The notes under the pieces were generated by a model. That model was not told the origin of the DNA. It was given only the letters and a program-made list of their open reading frames with translations, and did not search any database. Positions 56,598-64,000 of a stretch of 64,000 bases of DNA are shown here, piece by piece (within the stretch, counting starts at the first letter, position 1; every line of letters begins with the position of its first letter). The DNA lies in contig CAVWAL010000020.1 in assembly GCA_963752935.1 (NCBI GenBank), positions 186,001 through 250,000 of the forward strand. Direction: 5' to 3'. The DNA comes from RI-153 sp963752935 (GTDB lineage: Bacteria; Chloroflexota; Anaerolineae; Caldilineales; Caldilineaceae). The translations under genes were made by a program, and so were the position numbers.

Positions 56598-57271
56598 GAC
56601 ATGTTTCCCTCGGCAAGACGTTTCTTGCCGTCGACTAACCGGCTCAGCGGCGAGACAACCTCGCCACTGCCAGTCCCGGAATCAGCATAACTACCCTACG
56701 GTAGAATCTTACCCGCTGCCAGGCGTTTCCTACAGAAGATCGGTTGTATTGTTTGTTCGCGCTGAGTGCCTCCATTGTAGATCGAGAATGCGAAATAGAT
56801 CGAGCGCGCCAATCGGCAACGAGAGATAGTTGGACTAATGGGCACCTCCTGATAGATTTGCATTGGGCCGTCCTTAGTGGCACGATACCGCCCACGGCTT
56901 TGGCCGGTGGACCGCTCTGTCCTGATCGGCATCATCCTGGGAGAATCGTATCTCGCTGACAACCTGGTACAGTGCAGCGGAAACACCACGGCGGAAAGAT
57001 GCCGTCTGTACCACTGCTAGAGCGTGTCGGCATACTCCCGCCGGAATTTACTAATGTTGCGTCAACCGTCAAGTGATGGCAATTCTGTAGGGGCGCTGCT
57101 TGCTGCGCCCGTCCGCCACGGACGGATGGGCACGGAGGCCCATCCCTACACCAGATGCCCAGGATCATGTCAAATGCACCGGCAGGATTGGCCACAAAGA
57201 ACACAAAGAGCGCAAAGAAAAGGTATCTGTCCAGAGCAATCCTGTACATCCAAACTCGGCAAGGCAAATCC
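56598..57271. other. Intergenic region upstream of the MFS gene, no gene seen
   Basis: About 670 bases between divergent genes. Contains the palindromic repeat at 57087-57152 and a short GGCCACAAAGAACACAAAGAG stretch near 57189 that resembles an arm of the element at 8369. No protein-like frame is visible. Confidence 0.45.
57087..57152. repeat. Palindromic dispersed repeat, relative of 18562-18702
   Basis: GTAGGGGCGCTGC opens and CCATCCCTACACC closes the element; GGACGGATGGGCACGGAGG lies between. The CACGGAGGCC segment is shared with the copies near 18.6 kb. Confidence 0.55.
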
Positions 57272-58492
57272 ATGATCCCCCAAACCCCATCCACTCAAGC
57301 TGCGGAGCCATCCGTCTCCCCCGTCGAGGTGGAAGCCCGATTCCACACCGAGCAGGTTGTCACAGTGGCCGGTGGTCACTTTGTGCATGACTCCTTCACT
57401 GCGTTCCTGGCGCCACTCTTGCCGCTGATCCAGGATAAACTGGGGATAGGCTATGCCAGTGCAGGCGGTCTGGCCATCTTCTCGCAACTGCCCAGCCTGT
57501 TGACCCCCTTCATCGGCTATCTAGCCGATCGCGTCAGCCTGCGCTACTTTGTGATCCTGGCGCCTGCCGGCACCGCCACCCTGATGAGCCTGATAGGCCT
57601 GGCGCCGAGCTACTTCACGCTGGCGCTACTGCTCCTGACCGTGGGCGTGAGCGTTGCGGCGTTCCATGCGCCGGCGCCGGCCATGGTCGCGCGCGTATCC
57701 GGGAAACGCGTAGGCACGGGCATGAGTATCTTCATGGCAAGCGGGGAATTAGGCCGCACCATAGGTCCCATCATCGTAGTGGCCGGAGTAACCTGGTGGG
57801 GGCTTGACGGAATCTGGCGTCTGGCCGCGGCCGGTTGGATAACCTCGGCAATCCTATACTGGCGTCTGCACTCGGCTGCGGCGCGCCCGGCGATCCAAAG
57901 GCAGTTTGCGCTACAGCAGATGTGGCCGGAAGCCCGCCGCGTCTTCCCCGTCCTGGTCTGGATCCTCATGGCCAAGGCCTTCATGGCGGTCGCCATCACC
58001 ACCTACTTGCCCATCTTCATGCGCGACCAACTACAGACCAGCCTCTGGTTGGCCGCCACGGCACTGACAATCCTGGAGGGCGCAGGTGTGGTTGGGGCGT
58101 TGATCACCGGCACCCTCAGCGACCGCTTTGGCCGGACGCGTGTCCTATTGTTCCTCTTTGCCACGGCGCCGCTGTTCCTGGCGATCTTTTTATTCGGCCC
58201 TACCGGGTTGATCGTGCCCTCTCTGATTGCACTCGGGCTGACCGCCATCTCGCCTACGCCGGTGTTGATGGCCGTTGTGCAAGATCAGTTTCCGGATCAC
58301 CGGGCCGTGGCCAACGGTCTCTTCATGTTTGCCAACTTCTTGAGCCGCGCCGGGGCCTTGTGGGCCATCGGCCTTGTCGCCGACGGCTACGGGCTGGTCC
58401 TCGCCTTTGTCTGCGCAGGCGTGCTGGCATTGGGTGGCGTTCCCGCCGTATTCTTGCTGCCCAAAGGCGCTTCTGCCCGAAATAACCTCTGA
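57272..58492 (+). CDS. MFS transporter, fosmidomycin-resistance (Fsr)-like
   Basis: A 406-residue major facilitator with about twelve membrane segments. The N-terminal GGHFVHDSFTAFLAPLLPLI motif and following LADRVSLRYF loop match Fsr/YfnI-type exporters. The second half has GALITGTLSDRFGRTRVL, the second MFS loop signature. Export of a drug or metabolite is plausible, but the true substrate is unknown. The start is ATG 57272; the frame opens earlier in repeat DNA at 57155, which is rejected. Confidence 0.8.
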   Translation: MIPQTPSTQAAEPSVSPVEVEARFHTEQVVTVAGGHFVHDSFTAFLAPLLPLIQDKLGIGYASAGGLAIFSQLPSLLTPFIGYLADRVSLRYFVILAPAGTATLMSLIGLAPSYFTLALLLLTVGVSVAAFHAPAPAMVARVSGKRVGTGMSIFMASGELGRTIGPIIVVAGVTWWGLDGIWRLAAAGWITSAILYWRLHSAAARPAIQRQFALQQMWPEARRVFPVLVWILMAKAFMAVAITTYLPIFMRDQLQTSLWLAATALTILEGAGVVGALITGTLSDRFGRTRVLLFLFATAPLFLAIFLFGPTGLIVPSLIALGLTAISPTPVLMAVVQDQFPDHRAVANGLFMFANFLSRAGALWAIGLVADGYGLVLAFVCAGVLALGGVPAVFLLPKGASARNNL

Positions 58493-58601
58493 TCGACCCA
58501 CGGGCGCTGTGGTCATTTAGACACGACGGACGGCAGGCGCTCTACGATGATCTGCCTGCCGTCTTCGAGCGCGCCGGGATGAACATTCCATCCGGCTCGT
58601 C

Positions 58602-59621
58602 TCAACCCGTCAAATCGACCTGGATCTTGATAAAGTCACCCGGCGCGGCGCTCCAGTCGGCAAAGGCGCGACCGGTTTCGGCGAGCGGATAGACCGCGCT
58701 GATCAGGTCGGTGTATGGTTTGTCGCGGGCTTCGAGCATGGCGATGACGTCGGCAAACTCGGTGAGGACGTTGCGCGCGCCCAGGATGTCCAATTCCTTG
58801 CGCACCCACATAGCGGTGTCAAAGGCGATTGGCTCTTTGGCATAGCCCACCACGGCGACACGACCGGCATAGGCCACCATATCGATGGCGAGGCGGTAGG
58901 TAGCGGCAGCGCCCACGGCTTCGATGGCAACCGCCGCCCCTTCACCGTTGGTCAGGGCGTGGATGGCCTGGATCGGGTCTTCACGTTGAGGATTGATGAC
59001 GTGAGGCACGCCGAAGCGCCGGGCCATGTCGAGCTTGCTCTCTTCGAGGTCCAGGCCGATCACGGTGGCGCCCTTGCGCAGCGCAGCCAGGATCACACCC
59101 ATGCCGATGGTGCCGCACCCGAGGACCAGCACCGTATCCGCCGCCGTGACGCGGGCGCGGTGGACGGCATGGCTGCCAATGCTCATCGGCTCTACCAGCG
59201 CCAGTTCGCGCGTCGTCAGAATCTGGCTACGGTAAACTTTGCGATAGGGGAAGATCACCTGCCGTGTCATGGCACCGTTGCGTTCCACGCCCAAGGTGCG
59301 GTTGTTCTGGCAACAATTGTAGCGTCCCTGGCGGCAGGATGGGCAGGTTCCACATTCCAGAAACGGGGAGAGCATGACACGATCCCCAATGGTAAAGGAT
59401 GCGGGCACGGCATCACCCTTGCCGATCACCACGCCGCCCACCTCGTGGCCGGGGATGATGGGATACCTGGTGTGTGGGTACAGACCGCGGTAGATGTTGA
59501 GATCCGATCCGCACAGGCCGGCGAACTGGATCTCGATGAGCAGATCTTCCGGTCCCGGCGTGGGTTCGGGGATGTCGATGATCTCCACGGCCTGGGGACT
59601 GGGGAAAGAGACGGCCTTCAT
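58602..59621 (-). CDS. Zinc-dependent alcohol dehydrogenase (sugar-acid/polyol type)
   Basis: A 339-residue medium-chain dehydrogenase. Catalytic zinc residues lie in GLCGSDLNIYRG and IIPGHEVGG; the structural zinc loop LECGTCPSCRQGRYNCC has four cysteines. The Rossmann motif is VLVLGCGTIGMGV. It resembles L-galactonate 5-dehydrogenase/RspB-like enzymes. It lies 58 bases downstream of a sugar isomerase gene on the same strand, and both probably act on a hexuronate or polyol. Substrate unproven. Confidence 0.85.
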   Translation of the reverse strand: MKAVSFPSPQAVEIIDIPEPTPGPEDLLIEIQFAGLCGSDLNIYRGLYPHTRYPIIPGHEVGGVVIGKGDAVPASFTIGDRVMLSPFLECGTCPSCRQGRYNCCQNNRTLGVERNGAMTRQVIFPYRKVYRSQILTTRELALVEPMSIGSHAVHRARVTAADTVLVLGCGTIGMGVILAALRKGATVIGLDLEESKLDMARRFGVPHVINPQREDPIQAIHALTNGEGAAVAIEAVGAAATYRLAIDMVAYAGRVAVVGYAKEPIAFDTAMWVRKELDILGARNVLTEFADVIAMLEARDKPYTDLISAVYPLAETGRAFADWSAAPGDFIKIQVDLTG

Positions 59622-59679
59622 GATCAGACTCCTTTGGTCAATCTTCGTGGATCACTTGTGTGGGCGCAGGCTGTTCTTT

Positions 59680-60540
59680 TTACCAGGGAAGGCCGGCGAT
59701 CTGCCAGGATTTACGCATGGCGGCGGCGGTTTCGGCCACAGCCTCGTCGGCAGGTAGGTCGCGCACACGCTGGCTGAAGGGTTCACTGGTGACAGGACCG
59801 TCATAACCGATGGCGACCAGGGCGTTGAGGAAAGCGCCGATATCGGTGACACCCGTCTCGGCGGGCAGGGCGCGCACCTGATCGAGTAGTTCGTCAATGG
59901 GCAGGCCCGCCACCGCATCGTTGACATGCACGTTGACAACGTCGTCCGCGCTTAGCTTGCGCACATCGTCGATAGTGGCGTGGCTGGTATAGACATGGTA
60001 GAGATCGACCAACAGCCCCATGTTGCCGGTACCGATATCGGCGTTCAGCGCCATCATGCCGTCCATGGTGTGCAGAAAGGGATAGCGTTTGTCATCGCGT
60101 AAAGTCTTCGGCCCCACGAATTCCAGCCCCAAACGGATCGCGTGTTTGGCGAGGATCTCGGCGATGGCGCCTAATCGCGTGCGGTGGATCTGATAATTTT
60201 CGTTAAAGGTGAGGGTGTCGCTGCCCGGCATGATCCAGGTGGCGCAGCGGTAGCAACATAGATCCTTAGCCAGCGCGGCCTGGGCGTCGAGTTTGGCGAG
60301 CCCTTGTTCAAAGGTGGCATCGTCTTTGCGGAAGTCGACGGGGAGGCCCCAAACGCCCAGACGCAAGCCCCTGCTTTCGAGCTGTCGATAGATGTAGTCG
60401 AGGCCCTGATCCTGAACGATCTGTTGGGCTTCGACAATGGAGAAGTCAACACCGGCAAAGCCATGTTTGGCGGCCAGGTTGAGTGCGCCAACAAAATCGG
60501 TCTTGACGCCTATATTGGAGGTGTTCAAATTGGGGAACAT
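59680..60540 (-). CDS. Sugar phosphate isomerase/epimerase, TIM barrel
   Basis: A 286-residue AP-endonuclease-2-like TIM barrel. Conserved metal-site elements are RLGLEFVGPKTLR, LLVDLYHVYTSH, VVNVHVNDA and a late PVTSEPFSQRV. The start is ATG 60540, after GAGAGGA; the frame extends to 60669 without support. A TATAAT-like element lies on the minus strand at about 60583-60588. It is the first gene of a two-gene operon with the zinc dehydrogenase and divergent from another dehydrogenase gene. Confidence 0.78.
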   Translation of the reverse strand: MFPNLNTSNIGVKTDFVGALNLAAKHGFAGVDFSIVEAQQIVQDQGLDYIYRQLESRGLRLGVWGLPVDFRKDDATFEQGLAKLDAQAALAKDLCCYRCATWIMPGSDTLTFNENYQIHRTRLGAIAEILAKHAIRLGLEFVGPKTLRDDKRYPFLHTMDGMMALNADIGTGNMGLLVDLYHVYTSHATIDDVRKLSADDVVNVHVNDAVAGLPIDELLDQVRALPAETGVTDIGAFLNALVAIGYDGPVTSEPFSQRVRDLPADEAVAETAAAMRKSWQIAGLPW

Positions 60541-60803
60541 CGAGCGCATCCTCTCTTGTGGGGTAGAAAACTTTGATGCTTTGATTATACTGGATGTTCG
60601 CCTGCAGCGGAAAGGTCCCCGGAATTGATTTTGGCCAATACAATTGACTTTTTTTGCGTAAAGTGCCACTATTGACCATGGCTACACGCTGTCTCTATTT
60701 AGGTTAAGCGCAACCATTACGCTGTAGACCGATAGCGCTGTAGAGATATCTCGCAGCCTTTTGTGCAACCGAATCCCCACTCACCGCGTTAGCAGGTAAC
60801 CCT

Positions 60804-61814
60804 ATGAAAGCACTAATCTATCAAGGCCCCTGGGAGATGACCCTGGAAGATGTGGCCGAACCGAAGCCACAGGCCGGCGAAGTACTGATCGACGTCAAAG
60901 CAATTGGCATCTGCGGATCGGACATCCACGGCTATACCGGCAGCACCGGGCGGCGCTGGCCGGGGATGATTATGGGACACGAATTTGCCGGTGTGATTGC
61001 GGATGTGGGCGAAGGTGTCTCTTCTCACAGCGTGGGCGATGAAGTTGTGGTGTCGCCCATGTTCTCGGTCAGCCCCACCCCCGAAACCATTCCCATGAAC
61101 TGGTCGCCTCACCGGCGGCTGCTGGGTGTGGAAGTTAACGGCGCCTACGCAGATCTGGTCACCGCCAGGGCGTCGCAGCTCTTCCCCAAACCGGCCGGAT
61201 TGAGTTGGCAACAGGCAGCGCTGTGCGAACCGCTTGCCGTAGCCATGCATGCCGTCCAGATCACGCCCATCGACATTATGGCCGACGTCGCCATCATTGG
61301 GTCGGGTACGATTGGCCTGCTCGTCCTGTTGGCGGCCAAGTTGAAGGGTGCAGGTCGTGTGATTATGATCGACAAAATGCCGCGCCGTCTGGAAATCGCA
61401 AAGCAACTGGGCGCCGACGTGATTGTCAACGTGGCCGAACAGAACGCTGTGGAAACCGTGCGCGAAATCACGGGCGGCGGCGTCGCCGTCGCCCTCGAAG
61501 CCGTTGGCTATAGCGCCACCGCGCAGCAGGCCATCGACGTTACCCGCAACGGCGGCAACGTCACCTGGATCGGCAACAGCGCCAAGATGATTGAGATCGA
61601 CATGCAGTCGATTGTTACCCGCGAAATCAGCGTGCGCGGCACCTATGCCTTCACCGACTATGAGTTTGGCAAATCGATTCAGGCGCTGGCCGGCGGCCGC
61701 ATCGACATCAACCCGCTGATCGAAAAGATTGCACCACTGAGCGAAGGACCGGCACTCTTCAAGCAACTGGCATCAGGCGAACTTGACCTCGTCAAAGTAG
61801 TGTTAGAGCCATAA
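60804..61814 (+). CDS. Zinc-type sugar dehydrogenase lacking the structural zinc loop
   Basis: A 336-residue medium-chain dehydrogenase. The catalytic region is present (GICGSDIHGYTG, MGHEFAGVIADVG) and the Rossmann motif is VAIIGSGTIGLLV. Where the four structural cysteines normally stand the sequence reads SPMFSVSPTPETIPMNW, with none. Loss of structural zinc occurs in some family members. It resembles galactitol-1-phosphate 5-dehydrogenase/sorbitol-type enzymes. It is 66 bases upstream of the LarA-like gene and co-directional. Confidence 0.82.
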   Translation: MKALIYQGPWEMTLEDVAEPKPQAGEVLIDVKAIGICGSDIHGYTGSTGRRWPGMIMGHEFAGVIADVGEGVSSHSVGDEVVVSPMFSVSPTPETIPMNWSPHRRLLGVEVNGAYADLVTARASQLFPKPAGLSWQQAALCEPLAVAMHAVQITPIDIMADVAIIGSGTIGLLVLLAAKLKGAGRVIMIDKMPRRLEIAKQLGADVIVNVAEQNAVETVREITGGGVAVALEAVGYSATAQQAIDVTRNGGNVTWIGNSAKMIEIDMQSIVTREISVRGTYAFTDYEFGKSIQALAGGRIDINPLIEKIAPLSEGPALFKQLASGELDLVKVVLEP

Positions 61815-61880
61815 TCGCCCGGGCCTTGTTTGCCTGTCATTTTTGTCTGTTGCCCGTCTATTGAGAAAGAGGAACCCAAC

Positions 61881-63206
61881 ATGAACCTGTTTGAACAGAT
61901 CGAAGAACTGCGTTTCCCGGCGCCGCTGCCCAAGACGTTGCTGGCTGTTGAGCAGACCTTCGACACGCCCCGCATTAAGGACATCCACGCCGAAGTGGGC
62001 AAGGCACTGTCCGAGAGTGGCATCCTGGCGGCCATGAAACCGGGCGACACTGTCGCCATCGGCGCCGGCAGCCGTGGCATTGCCAACCTGCCCAAGATCG
62101 TGCGGGCCACCGTCGATCACCTCAAAGCCGCAGGCATGAAACCCTACGTGGTGCCGGCAATGGGCAGTCACGGCGGCGCTACCGCCGAAGGGCAGATCGA
62201 GATCCTGGAGGGGCTGGGCGTCACCGCCGAAGCGATGGGCGTAGAAGTGCGCGCCACCATGGAAGTAAAAGCCATCGGCCAGATCGAAAACGGGCCGATC
62301 CTCTACCAGGGCAAAGACTCAATGGCGGCCGATCATACGATCCTGGTCAGCCGCATCAAGCCGCACACAGACTTCCGCAGCCATCTGGAAAGTGGACCGT
62401 CGAAGATGTCGGTGATCGGTCTGGGCAAACAGTATGGAGCGTCGATCATGCACGCCGGGGGTGGTCGCAACTTCCAGCGCTATCTCGAACCGGCGGCGCG
62501 CATCTACGAGACCAACAGCAACCTGCGCGGGGCCATCTGCCCTGTGGAGAATGCCTACGAGGATACGGCCCTGATTGCAGGTCTGACGGATGTTGAAATC
62601 GGCACCGACAAAGAGGTCATGCTGCTCAAACTCGCCAAAGAGTACATCGCCAAAATCCCATTCGACGTCGTGGATATTCTGGTGGTGCGCCAGTTGGGTA
62701 AGAACATCAGCGGTACCGGCATGGATACCAATGTGATCAGCCGCCTGATGATTCCGCGCCAGCCCGAAGCCTTCGGCAACGTCGACACCGGCATCATTGC
62801 CGTCCTCGACCTGACCGAGCCGACGCACGGCAACGTGGCCGGCCTGGGGCTCGCCAACGTCACCACCGCCCGCGCCGTGGCGAAGATCGACTGGATCGCC
62901 ACCTACACCAACGCCGTCACCTCGGGGATCTTTGGCATGTACCGCGTGCACATGCCCATCACCATGGCCGATGACGAACGAGCGCTGCAAGTTGCCGTGC
63001 GCGGCTGCGCCGAACCGCCCGACGAGGCCAAGATGGTCTTCATCCGCGACACGTTGAGCCTGGAACACTTTTTTGTCAGCCCCAGCCTGCGTCAAGCCGT
63101 GGAAGAGCATCCTCGCCTCAAGATAGTCGACGAAGTCCCCCTGGACTTTGCAGAGGGCGTCATGTCCAGCCCGTGGCAGATGGAACCGGCCAAAGAACTG
63201 GCCTGA
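61881..63206 (+). CDS. LarA-like (DUF2088) protein, lactate racemase family
   Basis: A 441-residue protein with similarity to the N-terminal DUF2088 domain of nickel-pincer lactate racemase LarA. Blocks include GDTVAIGAGSRGIANLPKIV, MGSHGGATAEGQIEIL and SRIKPHTDFRSHLESGPSKM, with the conserved Lys and His that hold the cofactor in LarA. The C-terminal half has DVVDILVVRQLGKNISGTGMDTN. It is probably a racemase or epimerase of a hydroxy acid or sugar acid, consistent with the surrounding dehydrogenases. The start at ATG 61881 follows AGAGGA. Confidence 0.75.
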   Translation: MNLFEQIEELRFPAPLPKTLLAVEQTFDTPRIKDIHAEVGKALSESGILAAMKPGDTVAIGAGSRGIANLPKIVRATVDHLKAAGMKPYVVPAMGSHGGATAEGQIEILEGLGVTAEAMGVEVRATMEVKAIGQIENGPILYQGKDSMAADHTILVSRIKPHTDFRSHLESGPSKMSVIGLGKQYGASIMHAGGGRNFQRYLEPAARIYETNSNLRGAICPVENAYEDTALIAGLTDVEIGTDKEVMLLKLAKEYIAKIPFDVVDILVVRQLGKNISGTGMDTNVISRLMIPRQPEAFGNVDTGIIAVLDLTEPTHGNVAGLGLANVTTARAVAKIDWIATYTNAVTSGIFGMYRVHMPITMADDERALQVAVRGCAEPPDEAKMVFIRDTLSLEHFFVSPSLRQAVEEHPRLKIVDEVPLDFAEGVMSSPWQMEPAKELA

Positions 63207-63254
63207 CGAAGCCGCACACAGCATAGGATTTGTCACGAAACAGCCGATAGTGCA

Positions 63255-63287
63255 TAAAAAATGGGGCGCCAGGCGCCCCATTTTTTC
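63255..63287. terminator. Bidirectional terminator between convergent genes
   Basis: AAAAAATGGGGCGCC and GGCGCCCCATTTTTT form a perfect stem around A. It ends next to the minus-strand stop at 63287. Confidence 0.88.
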
Positions 63288-64000
63288 TATGCACTCTTCA
63301 TGGGCTTCAAGTGAATCCCCTTGGCCCATACATCGCGCACCGTTTCCAAAAAGAAGATATAATTCTGCAACGGGACATCCGGCGGGACCCGGTGATCGCA
63401 GAAGCCGATATAGCCGCCTTCTTCTACCAGGGGGGCCAGGCGATCCACCTCGGCGGCGATGTCGTCCTTCGTCTGCGCCAGGATGTGTTTGTCAAAGCCG
63501 CCCATCAGCAACAGATCCTTGCCGTATTGGCGGCGATAGCGCACAGGATCTGCGCCCCACGTGCCGATCTCCAGCGGGAACATACAGTTCACCCCTGCAT
63601 CCAACCAGAGCGGAATCAACTTCTCGATGTTGCCGTCGCAATCGAGCCAGATCACATCGACGCCGTACTTGTGCAGCAGGTCGGTGATACGCCGATACTG
63701 GGGCACCATGTAGCGTTTGAAGTGCTCGGGGTTTAGCAGCGGGCCGGCATTGTAGGCCATGTCTTCCCACATACTGCAGCCGTCGAACACGCCCCCCGTC
63801 TCGAGGACGCGTGTCAATGTGCCGATCACACAGTCGGCGATGGTCGTCACCATCTCGTCAAAGAGTTTGGGATCATCGTAGACCAGATATGACAGATTCT
63901 CCATCCCCATCCAATTGCGTAGCCAACCGTAGAGGCTGCCGCCCGACAGTGCCGCCAGGTAGGGCCGATTGGGATCTTTCCACGTCTTCACCCGTTCATC
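63287..64000 (-). CDS. Uroporphyrinogen decarboxylase-like protein, N-terminus outside the window
   Basis: At least 237 residues of a URO-D superfamily TIM barrel run off the right edge; no stop lies before position 64000. Conserved parts are YMVPQYRRITDLLHKYGVDVIWLDCDGNIEKLIP and MFPLEIGTWGADPVRYRR. The family includes haem-pathway HemE and MtaA/CmuA-like cobalamin methyltransferases; members near sugar-catabolic genes have unknown roles. Its neighbours (dehydrogenases, isomerase, LarA-like) argue against haem synthesis. Confidence 0.72.
   Translation of the reverse strand, partial: DERVKTWKDPNRPYLAALSGGSLYGWLRNWMGMENLSYLVYDDPKLFDEMVTTIADCVIGTLTRVLETGGVFDGCSMWEDMAYNAGPLLNPEHFKRYMVPQYRRITDLLHKYGVDVIWLDCDGNIEKLIPLWLDAGVNCMFPLEIGTWGADPVRYRRQYGKDLLLMGGFDKHILAQTKDDIAAEVDRLAPLVEEGGYIGFCDHRVPPDVPLQNYIFFLETVRDVWAKGIHLKPMKSA

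Noticed and set aside
58602..63206. Second rhamnose catabolic operon linked to the importer at 1-5.8 kb
   Set aside because: No rhamnose isomerase, kinase or aldolase is present, so the two regions cannot be tied to the same sugar from sequence.

Overview
The window looks like a piece of chromosome from a Chloroflexota bacterium, most likely a Caldilineae or Anaerolineae relative. This is inferred from gene content and style: GC-rich coding sequence, a lipoprotein with a Pro/Thr/Glu/Ala linker, a large InlB-repeat metalloprotease ending in L-Y-L-P-L-I-T-Q, an AfsR-like regulator and many carbohydrate genes. No rRNA, tRNA, CRISPR array or intact insertion sequence was seen.

Layout. 1-5.8 kb (minus): a sugar ABC importer resembling the rhamnose RhaSTPQ system, then a partial DUF4037 gene. 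6-18.3 kb: a small secreted protein, a decayed Rpn-type gene, a SIMPL protein, gatB, a TPR/SLT lytic transglycosylase, a hydroxyacid-oxoacid transhydrogenase, a membrane pyrophosphatase, an SGNH hydrolase and a histidine phosphatase. 18.3-27.8 kb is the housekeeping core: a perfect parS centromere site, a methyltransferase, the primary sigma factor, an array of about 101-bp tandem repeats, a CheB-type domain, gyrB, a membrane protein and a murA with Asp in place of the fosfomycin-target Cys. parS and gyrB suggest, but do not prove, proximity to the replication origin. 27.8-34.7 kb: sugar isomerase, Gfo/Idh dehydrogenase, a GntR regulator with a 30-bp palindromic operator, and a YgeY hydrolase / carbamate kinase / carbamoyltransferase group.

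37.1-42.1 kb holds the most interesting unit: a tight five-gene operon with a GTP cyclohydrolase II-RibD reductase fusion, a zinc-type dehydrogenase, a PTPS-like protein with Glu in place of the catalytic Cys, a GT4 glycosyltransferase and a methyltransferase. I suggest it makes a glycosylated or methylated pterin- or pyrimidine-type compound; this is inference. 42.3-51 kb: DUF3179 protein, TetR regulator with a 31-bp palindrome, secreted protein, AfsR-like regulator, nucleotidyltransferase, Rid protein and amidase. 51-56.6 kb: one very large secreted M4 metalloprotease with a PA insert and ten 222-bp repeats. 57-64 kb: an MFS exporter and a carbohydrate or uronate-type catabolic group (two zinc dehydrogenases, a TIM-barrel isomerase, a LarA-like protein, a URO-D-like protein).

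Quality warning. At least eleven coding regions or repeat units are broken by a single-base shift, and ten of the eleven are one extra base. They include gatB and fabF, which should be intact. An insertion-biased sequence error is the simplest reading, so these genes are annotated across the shift.
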